Of a stretch of DNA of 62,000 nt, positions 52,342 to 62,000 are shown in pieces. Each line of letters begins with the position of its first letter. Position 1 is the stretch's first letter. A program made the position numbers and the translations under genes. Source of the stretch: Symsagittifera roscoffensis (Eukaryota; Xenacoelomorpha; Acoela; Convolutidae). Under the pieces are notes generated by a model. It saw only the letters and a program-made list of their open reading frames with translations, did no database searches and was not told the origin of the DNA. The stretch lies in assembly GCF_963678635.1 (NCBI RefSeq), contig NC_087065.1, forward strand, positions 70,513,573 to 70,575,572, given 5' to 3'.

Positions 52342-53899
52342 TTCGAAAAATTATTCTTGCCTGAGCTTAACTTTACGAACTTATTCAAAGTTGAATTTTA
52401 AAACTGAAGCAATTCTACGGACTAGATTTGACCGAGTTTTTCTGAACTATTGAGTTGAATGATTCTGAGATAAAAGCAAGTCTGAAATGATTTGTGGTTA
52501 GTCAAGTGACTAGCGATCGAATCAAGTCAATAAGAAATGATCAACCGCAAATAGAAACCTGTCGAACAAAACCAACTTTGACCATCTACGTATTCAAATA
52601 TTCCAGAACAATCTATCGTACCACTGTGATATAGACCATTAACTGCAAGGTTAGTGGCATTTTGGTTACGTAATTGGTACGATGTTGAATAATTTGTGCT
52701 TAAACTAGCAACGAGCCTTCAAGGTATAAAGGCGATTTTGGAATACGCAATTCAATTAGGGTCAAAGTCTATCGGGAAGTTCAAAGTTTGAGGTGAATTT
52801 GTACTGATAAATTCAAACTTTCCAGAAAATGTCATCTACTGAATCGGAACGCGTTCACTAAATTAAAATTGTGATCTGAGCGGTTGTGTTGTGTTTGCAT
52901 ATATTACCATATTTGTTTACTAATGAACTTATCAGCTTACCTGGAAAAAAATGGTTAAATATTTTATTTTATAAAATTATTTGACAAAAAAGAATCATAC
53001 ATTTTTCCGGTTTTTCCCTAAAATTTTTTTTACTTCATAAACAAAAATGAGTAAGCGGAATCTCAAAATTTGACTATCACGGAAGAAAAGCCGAAGTCTT
53101 TATACTGTAAACGACTCTAGGGTTTTTCGTCAGGGACGGATCTAGGGACAGTTTTCCGTTTATGCTTAAAACATTAGCTTGATTGTGGATTTTTTGTTTG
53201 CACGAGCCGCGTCTGTTGTTACTTCGTTCTGGTTTAAAATGCTCCTTTTTAACTGTAGGTGTCTTCGAATCGAAGGCGTCGTTTAATTTTTTTTATGGGA
53301 TTCAGACTGTTATGCAAGAAAAAACTTTTCAAAATTTCAAAGTTTAACGTAAAAACAAACGAAGAACAGCGAAAAACACAAAATAGAGCGTTTGAGGCTA
53401 AACTATATAGTTTTTTCGTTCTGGCCCGTCATATTATTATCTAGCACTTCCTAGAATTACAAGAACAAATTTGATAGAACTCATTGGCGACTTAGCCAGA
53501 CTGATAAGTTGTTCCTAACTTATTTTGGGCTAAAAGATTGGCTCATATAATGTTATGTTGATGCAATAAAAATCACTTTTTACCTGATATCCGCAAGATA
53601 AATGCTAAAAAAAACTAAATACTAAAAAAACTAAATACTAAAAAAGCTTATAAAAAAGCGTTGCAAAAACCTGCTATTTTTGAAAAAAAAACGTAATTCA
53701 AAATCATTAAAGGGCAATCGGATATGAGCCAATTTTTTTAAATTAAAGAACCATTAACTCAATTTATATTTTTAAGAAACCAAGAAAATTTCTTCACAGG
53801 GAAAGAGTGCGCCATCACCACTCGATACTTAGACATCTTACATATTTATAAGAAACAGAAGTCCACCTCTTCAGTGATTACACCAATGCATCTGCTTTA
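52342..53899. other. Perilipin upstream region and intergenic DNA
   Basis: The stretch next to the ATG is the presumed 5' UTR and promoter on the minus strand. A possible acceptor-like 'ctcag' lies about 20 bases before the ATG, so a 5' non-coding exon cannot be excluded. Near 53608-53650 'ctaaatactaaaaaa' is tandemly repeated. No gene was recognised. Confidence 0.4.
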
Positions 53900-54169
53900 G
53901 GTGGTCTTGGTTGTGATAATATAACGAACCTTAAAATTTAAATCGTAATGCGAACAAATCAGCTTTAAATTTTGACGAAACAGTGCAATTGAGCAGCAAA
54001 ACACAACAATATTTGAACGATATTTCTTTTATCAATTCAAATCCGATAAGAATTTAACCTGTTTGTACTCGCTTAGGCGTAAGGTGAGGATTGACTAAAG
54101 TGTATCCTTCTAATGTCAAATTCATTATGTTGGAAAAAAATTCAGAACGCAATGTTGCATCGTATGGAA

Positions 54170-54452
54170 AGTTAGGCATTACGCACCGCGGAAAATACTA
54201 ATCTAGTACTACTTTTTAAATTTAAGAACTGTGGAAGTAATCTTAACGTACTCTTACATAAGTGAGAGATTGAAAAGACTCAAGAGAAACAACATAAATT
54301 GTATACGGTCACGCTCGCCTCGGGCAACACGCTACCACAGCGCTCTCTAGTACGTTGACCTTGGTATCACAAGTTTAATAGCATACGCTATAATGTCCTC
54401 TAACATAAGTTACATAACAGTTATACAGTCTCTTTTACACTCCCCCTCAATT
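54170..54452 (-). repeat. Putative 3' LTR start and polypurine tract of G3
   Basis: On the minus strand 'aattgaggggga' (54452-54441) is a good polypurine tract. It is followed after a short GTG overlap by 'tgtaaaagagactg', a TG start. The LTR's far end could not be set, because there is no second LTR to compare. Confidence 0.4.
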
Positions 54453-54763
54453 AATTCTAGAAAACTATACTAAAATGATCAAATTACTGCAGTAAGTTTG
54501 TTTGAGTTTAAATTTCAATGTAAAATTTCCGGAACCTAACAATTCTTTTTCACTTTGCTGGGCTTTCTATTGAAATTCTTCTATCTCAGAGGTTTTCTTG
54601 TTCCTCAAGTATCTGTCAATGATTCTCCTCCGTCAAACTGATTACCGACATTTCATCCGCAAGGTCTATATCGTCTGGTCATCACCGCTCATAGCCGCTG
54701 ATATCTGCCCTTCCATGAGAATCTGCCCCGACCCTTCTACCTGAACCGCTGGTATAGCTGCCT

Positions 54764-55552
54764 CTATAGCCGACGGCAGAAATCGTTTTGCTTCATCCAA
54801 TGACAGTGTTTTATGTTTTTAAATCCTAATTCTTTGTTCTTCCTCGGTTGTTTTTGTATCAAGTAATTCACCTCAGTTGTTATTGCCACCATTCTGTCAA
54901 ATAATTCACCTCCGGCCTTTCCAACGGCCTCCCTTTTCCTCTGAATTTCCGCTTGGGCTTCATCTACAAATTTTCCGAGCGTTGAATTTTTCTGACCACT
55001 CCGAATATGTGCCTCAAGTCGATGGTATAACGCCTTCAATCGAGTTCCGTCAACATTGTCGCCGTGAGTATCAATTATCGAGGTTGAGATACTGCGTAAC
55101 TTGTCGAGAAGTCCACAAAGTTCCCCGACACATTCTCATCTAGACCAGTAAAGTCGTCCTGGACATAATCAGCCCCCAATAGAATCGACACATTTCTCGA
55201 TCAAAAAACGTGCCTTCTGCTGTCTTTTTTTCGGACTCGGTAAGTTCTTCGGGCTAGATAGTCATTTCTTTGCTGATGACCGATCTCCCCCATCTACCCC
55301 CTCTCGGTCTACTCGCCGTTCTCATATATGAGGGTCCGGTGCCGCCTGTGGTAAAGTTTTCATGCATTCGTCCGATGTGTCCTTGGCCGTTACTACGTTA
55401 GATGCGTGTGTTTTGGAGTTGAATGCCTTTGTGAAAAGTTGTTCACCTAGATACTTCTGTAGTCTTCGTTCCCTAAGGGGTATTGTATTATGTCGTGAGA
55501 TGGGCTTGAAAGTTTCGGCTAGAAGGCTGCTGGTCTCCTGGATCTCGTTCAA
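54764..55552 (-). pseudogene. G3: frames 3' of integrase, unknown product
   Basis: Two minus frames: one at 55552-55322 (about 76 codons) and one at 55039-54764 (91 codons). The latter contains MKALYHRLEAHIRSGQKN and FVDEAQAEIQRKREAVGKAG, probably a coiled coil. Between them 'tggacataatcag' and 'cgtgccttctgctg' parallel G1 (27810-27880) and G2 (41725-41795). As the same blocks sit 3' of integrase in three copies, this is part of the element. It could be an extended integrase tail or a third ORF. Confidence 0.5.
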
Positions 55553-56285
55553 AAAAAACCGGCGGATTGCCTGATGCCACTGCTTCCGTTTTGATCAATT
55601 CAGGAGTCGTTGTCATTTCGCCTTCCTATTTATGCAACCAATTCCCCTCTTGAACGTCCATAACTTAAGAGCCACGAGTTAGGATTTAGGTGTTACCTCC
55701 ACCTCATCTGCCGACGATAACACGATCGGCGTAGATTGTTTCCCCCACTGTCCAGAATTCATTCTCATCGCGCTATTTTCATCCGAGCTCGAATAGAAGA
55801 CAATTGTCTAGTTTGCGGTTTTCGGACACTCTTGTCCTTGTCCCTCAGTGTTCTTTCCGCCGGTGTCGAAGCTTCTGACTTGTCTTGCAATATCTGGATC
55901 GCATCGCAATTTATCATCGGACTGTCTAGAGGCGTCGGCCCACCCGATGAGCTGTTTGTGAAGATCGGATTATTGGCTGAGCTTGTTACATCAACCAACG
56001 GCCTGTGTGGTGATGTAACTGTTGGGTTCTCCAAATTCATTTGCAGGGCTGCCTTTTTGCGCGGGTCCAGTTTGTTCCTGATTGTCGGTTTACCACTACC
56101 GATTCTGGTTCTGTGTCATCTAAACTTATTGAATATCAGACTTATGTACTATTTTTCCCGAGTCCAACATAACTGTATAATAAGATTAGCGTACCACTTT
56201 ATTGTTTAAAAAATCAAAACATGGTTGCAAATTTTTTTTCTGAAATTTATGATAAACTTTTTTGTTGTGTGGTTAGAAACGGCGC

Positions 56286-57421
56286 TCAATTTATATCCCG
56301 GCTTGTCTCTCCTTTGTGAGCTTTTAGAGTTCCCGCCAATAGGTGTTCGATCTTTTCGTGAACGCCCATCATTGCCTTGGCGTCCGGGCTGGTGTAATCC
56401 TGCATGACCCGCGCGGGAAATATCTTCTTGCTACGATCTAAGTAATATAACACGTTTTCCCAAGATAAATTACCTGAGGAGGGACTTTTTGCAATCGATT
56501 GCCAAATAGTTTTCGATTGACGACGACAATCAGGTGCTTCAAACGCTGATCCTCTCATCGATTGGTGTTTGCTTGTTCTTATCATGAAAAAAAATTTCAT
56601 TTAGAGCTGTGTTCAGTTCGTGTCAAGGTTTTCGGAAAAAGTACGCCATGAGAAATCTCCGCATTTTACGTATACACCCTTCCACTAGCCCGGTCGCTCG
56701 ATGGTTTACCAACAATACGAAGATTACCTGAAAATAATTTCTTGTGCAAAAGTCGGTTTTGCAACAAACCCTGACCCTTGGTCTGTGCGGATTGCCCTTG
56801 GAATCGCATGTTGGGCAGAACAATTTTCAAGAAATTCTTCAATCCCAGTAACTGTTGTTCTAAATGAAAATTGTGTCGACGGAAACTTTAAAAATCTGTC
56901 GACTCAGACTGAAAAATACTAATTTATGCCCCATACCGGCAGCAATGGTCCTGGAAAATCCAATTGTAAATCTTGATTTAGTTCATCCAACTTATCCAAT
57001 ACGGTAACAACCCACACTGAAATTACTGATTTCAATTTTTACCTGATTTGACTCATTCCTTGCAGTTTGCAGCTGTTATTTGACTTGGGCGGTTCGAATG
57101 TGGCCACCAGAAGTAGTTTCACACGTGGCGCTTTTGACACGTTGCGCATCTTGAACGTTCTTGTGGGTCCTTTATGCAGACGCATCATGATACACATCAT
57201 CCCTGAGCTGTGGTGGTAGAACCATTCTATTTTCAAGATATTCGACGTGTGGATTTATTGAAGTAGTGATAAAAAAAACTGGCCCAACTTTTTTGTTCAT
57301 TATTTTTGGCGAATAATGGCTCCACTATACAATTTAGGATTTCATCCGCCTTAGTAACGATGCCAATGAATTCCGCGTCAAACAATTCGGGCCATTCGAA
57401 AAAAAAAATAGTAGAGAACAT
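56286..57421 (-). pseudogene. G3: integrase fragments
   Basis: The frame at 56823-56623 contains NHRATGLVEGCIRKMRRFLM, like the 'NGxxERxIRxxKxxL' segment around the catalytic Glu. Frames at 57236-57039 and 57421-57233 carry weaker likeness. The DNA near 57090 (gaatgtggccaccagaa) is matched by G1 near 29741 (gtgcggccaccagaatg). Decayed. Confidence 0.5.
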
Positions 57422-58102
57422 CTTCAGGGAATAACCATTTATTGCTCACTGACATTTGTCCCATGGACTTTCATTGAAGGTAAATACCGGGTCTCCTGCC
57501 CTTGGCCAGTGTTTAGATTTTTAATCGCGTGTTGACTCATTGCTAGCGGGCTTAACAATTTACAATTTTACAGTTCTTTGTACACAAATGGTTCGATGTG
57601 CAAACTTTGATCAAACGAGAGTTTCTAAACGCGTCGATCAGTTTTTTGCTGCAAACTTTTTCCCATGACGAAATTCAAGTTTCGATAATTTTTTGCATTT
57701 TTGCACATTAGGTCAATTTTCCAGTCCTCATCTTTGATTCTATTGAAAGCCGACGGTTTTTATAGCCTATTCGTTCTGTCAATTTGTGCTACCACAAAAG
57801 TATTGTCTAACTCCGAAACTTGAGGGGCCATCGCCAGGGGATGCCTAGATTAATGGTCCACTAATCCCATGTGTTTCCCTTGAATATCTTCGATTTCGTA
57901 ATCGAATGGCAGTAATCAATCAACCCTCCGCACTAGCCACGTTTGCGTTGTTTTTGTGTTTTTTCTCGGACAACCAGGACCATAGCGCCTTTTGATCTTT
58001 AATAATCTCAAACGGGGCTCCACACAAGTAATTAGGTAATGAGTCACCGCCCAAACTACGCCTACTAATTCTGACTCGTTTATACAATAATTTTTTTAAA
58101 AT

Positions 58103-58333
58103 CTAGGGCATTTTGGAATCCAAATCCGCTGCATTTAATAATCTAGATGCGTATGAGATGGATTTCCAACCATCGGTATGGAGTTGCCTTAGTGTGGCCC
58201 CCAGGCCCTGTTTCGAAGCAACACACTTCACCCTTGTTTGTTTATTGACATCATAATGATGATTTTGTACAAAGTGGCTCACTGTTTGTTTCATTAAGCC
58301 AAATGCTAATTCAAATCTTTTATGTTTTTCCAT
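58103..58333 (-). pseudogene. G3: RNase H fragment
   Basis: Reads FGLMKQTVSHFVQNHHYDVN, then VKCVASKQGLGATLRQLHTD and GWKSISYASRLLNAADLDSK. This is the clear pattern of the Ty3/Gypsy RT-RNase H joint, 'TDASxxGLGAxLxQ...W.PIxYASRxLxxAE'. The first catalytic Asp (TDAS) reads VAS, so it would be inactive. Confidence 0.85.
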
Positions 58334-58532
58334 TAAGTTTCCAAAAAGTTCTGTGTAGCTACTAACCTAGGGACGAATGAGATAAAATGGTTAACCGACC
58401 CGATCAACTAACGTGCATCTTTAATACTTTCGGGTTGTTTCTTTTTGATTTCTGACTCGACCTTTCTTTTGACCGGGACATTTTTTCATTTGATACGCAA
58501 AATCCTAACCATTCTATTGCTTTGATGAAGAA

Positions 58533-58739
58533 TTAACACTTGCTCCATTTAGCTGCGGCATTATTTTCGTTTAAGACACTCAAAACGGTCCAGATCTCAC
58601 GCCAATGGCGTTCATCGGATCCCCGGGTTGCGATCAGTATGTCGTCTAGATACATATGTAACCCCGGCAAATGCCCTAACAAGGAATCCATCACCCTTTG
58701 GAATTCGTTTGGCAAAACTCCCATACCATCTAACCCCAT
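58533..58739 (-). pseudogene. G3: reverse-transcriptase fragment
   Basis: Reads GVLPNEFQRVMDSLLGHLPG, then LHMYLDDILIATRGSDERHW. This is the Ty3/Gypsy RT core with YLDD intact. Homologous to the G1 fragment at 39600-39380. Confidence 0.88.
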
Positions 58740-59355
58740 TTTAAAGCAATAAGTACCTGTTGTGCTCCTTTCAACGATACTAAAATAAAATTGTCCTCCA
58801 TAGATTTCATGTACTTCCGTTGAATTGCTGAGTACTGTAATTGCGTTTAGTCATCGATCGCCACAACTTCATTCACACTTTTTGACAATTGTCGTTTTTC
58901 ATTTTCTAACGTTGGCAAAAGGCTGTTTCCAGTGACACCTCTCATTTCCCTCTTTAATGAACAGCTCCGCAACCTCGGCGATCCATCACTTCGACTCATT
59001 ATTAACACAACAACGACCGATGATTTTTCTAACGTCGTCGATCGCGCTATAGTGTAATATGCGATGTTCGTTTGGGACTGACTTCAGCCAAAAATCTATC
59101 TTGAATTTTCAGCTCGTGAAGTTTATCAGCTCGTTTATGTGAATGATAATAAGCTAGCACAATCAATTTGCATTTCTGCTTCCCTCTGCTTTGTGCCGAT
59201 TGTGACAATCATTAATTTCCTATTTTCGTTGGCTGCCTGGTGTACTACTGTCCATATCGCAATTACTCCAAATACTTCATCTTCTTTCTCTGTTTTTAGC
59301 TTGCGAATCACGTTTGTTTCACACTGGTTGAAATTCTACGAATCGTCAACCTGGT

Positions 59356-59568
59356 TTACTGTCGTCTTTTTGCATAATGGTCTCTCCCGCCACATTTTTT
59401 GCGATATCTGTTTTTCATCGGACAGTTCTTCTTATGGTTTGACTTGAACCAATTACCGCATTTATGACATTTGTCCGTCCTTTCACCTTTGATGTCGTTC
59501 ATAGATTCTCTTTTGATGTATCCCCTTTGGTTGATGCCGATGGCGTTCTGTCGCCCAACCGCGAGCAA
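59356..59568 (-). pseudogene. G3: gag zinc-knuckle fragment
   Basis: Contains CHKCGNWFKSNHKKNC, a slightly enlarged CCHC knuckle, then a second, damaged one (KKCGGRDHYAKRRQ) whose first or last Cys is missing. Two knuckles at the gag C-terminus are common in Ty3/Gypsy elements. Confidence 0.7.
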
Positions 59569-59600
59569 AGAATCACATCTATTGACATGTTTGCTTGATA

Positions 59601-60800
59601 ATCGCCAAAAGCTGACCAGATTTAAATCAGATACGAATATATATCGTTAAGGCAAACAAAAACAGATATAATGCTTCAAATGAGCACTTACATTTGCGAA
59701 TTGGTTTGGAAAAAAGTGGACCTTAAAATATATCTACGCTGTGATTGTATAACATATGTGCGCTTCAAATAAAGAAGATTTGATTTTTTTGCAATTATAT
59801 GCAAAACGGTTGTCAGTTTGGACTTTCAAAACCTAATTTTTCATCATTCTCAGTTTCAAAAAACCTTTCAAAAGTTTCTTTGTGTTTTTTGAAACAGTTT
59901 GTAATCTTAAATCGATAACATTATTTGAATTTTTTTGTTCTGTTGCTGGCATTTTTTTCAACTTGCTAATGCTTTTGCTTGGGTGAAAGATCCAGAAAAG
60001 TTATTTGGTTAGTGAGAAATTTGAAGCTCAATGAACATAGGTTGAATTAAAACTTATGAAGGATGTTTTCAAGGTATTCGTAAAGCTATTAAGTATAGTA
60101 TCGTCATTCAAGAAAAAGCGTCGGCTAACTTCAGTTGGAAATCCTAAATTTAAACTGATTTTCAATATGCGCCATTTCTTGAAAAAAGCCAATATCTCCA
60201 CTGGCTTTGTAGGTACCTTAAAACATGAAATGCTGTTCAACTAGCCCTAATTTTTAATTGCTCTCATTTAGGTTCCTTATATAAGTTTGTACAACTGATC
60301 AAATATCAATTTTGCCAATCTCGCATCAATTTTTTTTCTTTGTATGGCTCACGTTCCATCCGCGTTTGTGGCGCACCCACCCTGGACACACATCGATTTG
60401 CCCTGAAAGAGAAATACTTTAGAAGGTTGTTGCATAAGCTAGAATTCAACCTTCACTTTGAAGATGCATTGGAACTTTGAGATCCATTATGGTTGTGTTG
60501 TTGAAGTCAACATTTGAATTTTTTTAATATGGGCAAAAGTATTGAGCAAAGAAGGCCATTCAGTAATCAGTGAAAGATTTTGGGGGTCATGATTAATCAC
60601 AAAAAAAATTTTATTCGTCATCTCATTCCACTAATATCCTTAAGTTTCAAATTTCAAAAAGACATTTGAAAATCCATTTGTCAGCTAAAATTTATATGCA
60701 GAAATGTGCGAAAAGAAACTCGAAGTTAAAACAAACACTCCTCTTAAAACGGAAATTTCTGAGATGTCAAAAAACCATTCGAGTGACTTTTAAGTTCCAG
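59601..60800. other. No gene recognised
   Basis: AT-rich. Frames of 60-77 codons at 60028-60244 on both strands have no recognised domain. Confidence 0.4.
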
Positions 60801-60808
60801 TTTCACAA

Positions 60809-61265
60809 TACGAGGCCAAACTGTGCATTTTGTGAATTGTAAGCGGATTCCGTAACAGGCCAAAAACAGAATTGTTGCGCAACCCGCAAAACTGCTAATT
60901 TTCTTTGATCTTCTTTGCTGTTTCGGATTCGACGGACTAATAGCTAAAACATTTGTTGCTCAAAATTGCTCCAAAAACAGGCAGCTGTGCGGAATGCGCA
61001 GCAAAAGTAGTGGAATCCGCAACACAATTTGCGGCATACGGAACAGTTTGCGGAATCCATATACAAAAAATAATATATGTGTTAAGTAAATTTAAGCAGT
61101 TGTGGAATCCGCAACTGGAAGTAGAATCCGCGAAATGTAAGCGGAATCCGCATAAAACTGCGGAATCCACTTATATTTGCCGAATTCGCTTACAATTGCG
61201 GAATCCGGAACAACTACTTATATTCGCTCTTGCGGATTCCGCAATAAAACTAATGGGCCGACAAA
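60809..61265. mobile_element. Element full of 'gcggaatccgcaa' repeats (second copy of the 29357 family)
   Basis: Starts with TA and 'cgaggccaaactgtgc', the exact left end of the MITE at 29357, followed by the same 'ttgtaagcggattccg'. The interior has about a dozen copies of a cggaatccgca/tgcggattccg motif in both orientations up to 61250. The matching right end was not found, so the copy is truncated or rearranged. A 119-codon frame through it is a by-product. Confidence 0.75.
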
Positions 61266-61339
61266 TATTACCCTACGAGCTTTTGTACACGAATAAAACG
61301 GAAATTTTGTGAGTGGAGTCCACTCCCGCACTGAGTAAA

Positions 61340-61612
61340 AAAAGAAAATAATGGATTATATTACAATTATAATTGTACTTTTATCAAAATTAGAATTAAT
61401 TATAAGCGCTAAATTTGGATATTTAAACGATTTATAATACATTATGATGATAACATTTTTCGTGACATTTTAATAAATTATAATCAATAATAATTGATAA
61501 TAATTTTTCCGAAAATCTTTCATAATCTCTTATAATCTCTCATAAAATCTTATAATCTCCTATAATCTCTTATAATCTGTTATAATCTATTATATTAGAT
61601 TATAATCCCATT
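61340..61612. repeat. AT-rich array with 'tataatctct' tandem repeats
   Basis: From about 61517 to 61605 a roughly 10-bp unit 'ttataatctc' is repeated some eight times with small changes. It is preceded by many 'attataat' and 'aataattgat' words. It reads as slippage-prone AT-rich satellite-like DNA. Confidence 0.8.
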
Positions 61613-62000
61613 TTTTGTCAAAAATCTCTAAAAGTGAGATGTTTTGTCTGTCTTTGGTTCATCTGAACACAAAATTTTACCACAAAACAAAAGTTTCATA
61701 GAGATCCCTTCAGTTTAGTTGAAAGAATCTCGCGGTTGGCCAAATAAAATTCGTCTATATAAACCATGAAACTAAAGCTATGTGCTGATATTTTGGTGGT
61801 GAAAAAAACTTAAAATGTGCACCATGAAACAACTATAATTAAAAAGAAATGAAAAATGAAAACGTTATAAATTTGAATTGATTTGAGAACTGTTAAAAAA
61901 AGTTTCCCATTTTTCACATAAACCAACGTCTACGAAAAGCATAAAATATAAGCAATGTAGGTGCAATGTCGAAGAAAAAATGGGCAAACAAAATATAATG
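61613..62000. other. No feature recognised
   Basis: AT-rich DNA to the window edge. Confidence 0.4.

Larger units (their letters stand above)
53900..59600 (-). mobile_element. Ty3/Gypsy-like relic G3
   Basis: Third relic of the G1/G2 family, minus strand: zinc knuckle (59568-59356), RT (58739-58533), RNase H (58333-58103), integrase pieces (about 57236-56623), then further frames down to 54764 and a polypurine tract plus putative LTR start near 54450-54440. Stops and shifts break all frames. It seems truncated at its 5' end, since little gag lies upstream of the knuckle and no 5' LTR was found. Confidence 0.75.

Noticed and set aside
60953-61312. 119-codon frame
   Set aside because: Made of translated gcggaatccgca repeats.

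Overview
The window is nuclear DNA from an invertebrate animal. Evidence: AT-rich sequence with long non-coding stretches, GT-AG introns of 0.6 to 7.4 kb that keep reading phase, a metazoan class A GPCR, a perilipin, a BEL/Pao LTR retrotransposon, Ty3/Gypsy-like relics and many small inverted-repeat elements. I cannot name the phylum. Nothing looks bacterial: no operons, Shine-Dalgarno sites or CRISPR.

Layout. 1-605: (ATGT)n microsatellite. 606-14568: no gene found; copies of a dispersed repeat family (here called R1), a GCGAC-type tandem repeat, two nested palindromes near 6.4-6.6 kb, a minisatellite with higher-order structure (10990-11517) and a 0.93-kb foldback element (12747-13677). 14569-24779 (+): the last four coding exons of a GPCR, from TM4 to the stop; exons for the N-terminus and TM1-TM3 were not found. 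Its introns hold more R1 copies. 24780-27240: intergenic, R1-rich. 27240-47160: two decayed Ty3/Gypsy-like copies (G1, G2) in tandem on the minus strand. G1 is split by a complete BEL/Pao element (29809-38857) with 486-bp LTRs that look identical, a 5-bp target duplication (GCTTT) and one in-frame TAG between RNase H and integrase. G2 carries a 0.7-kb foldback insert in its gag region. 47160-51057: a tRNA-like relic and three inverted-repeat elements in 1.2 kb. 51058-52341 (-): an intact single-exon perilipin gene. About 53900-59600 (-): a third relic of the same Gypsy family (G3). 59600-62000: another inverted-repeat element and an AT-rich short tandem array.

The two host genes, a membrane receptor and a lipid-droplet coat protein, are unrelated in function; the rest is mobile or repeat DNA. 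BEL inserted after G1 was already decayed.

The most unusual material is in the BEL 5' leader and LTR. The leader has three spaced copies of one hairpin whose stem sequences change while pairing is kept and whose loops are conserved. It also holds an antisense fragment that resembles part of condensin subunit 1 (NCAPD2). The LTR contains tRNA-like A and B boxes. Other notable points are two adjacent inverted-repeat elements that share a loop core in opposite orientation, and an extra coiled-coil reading frame 3' of integrase in all three Gypsy relics.
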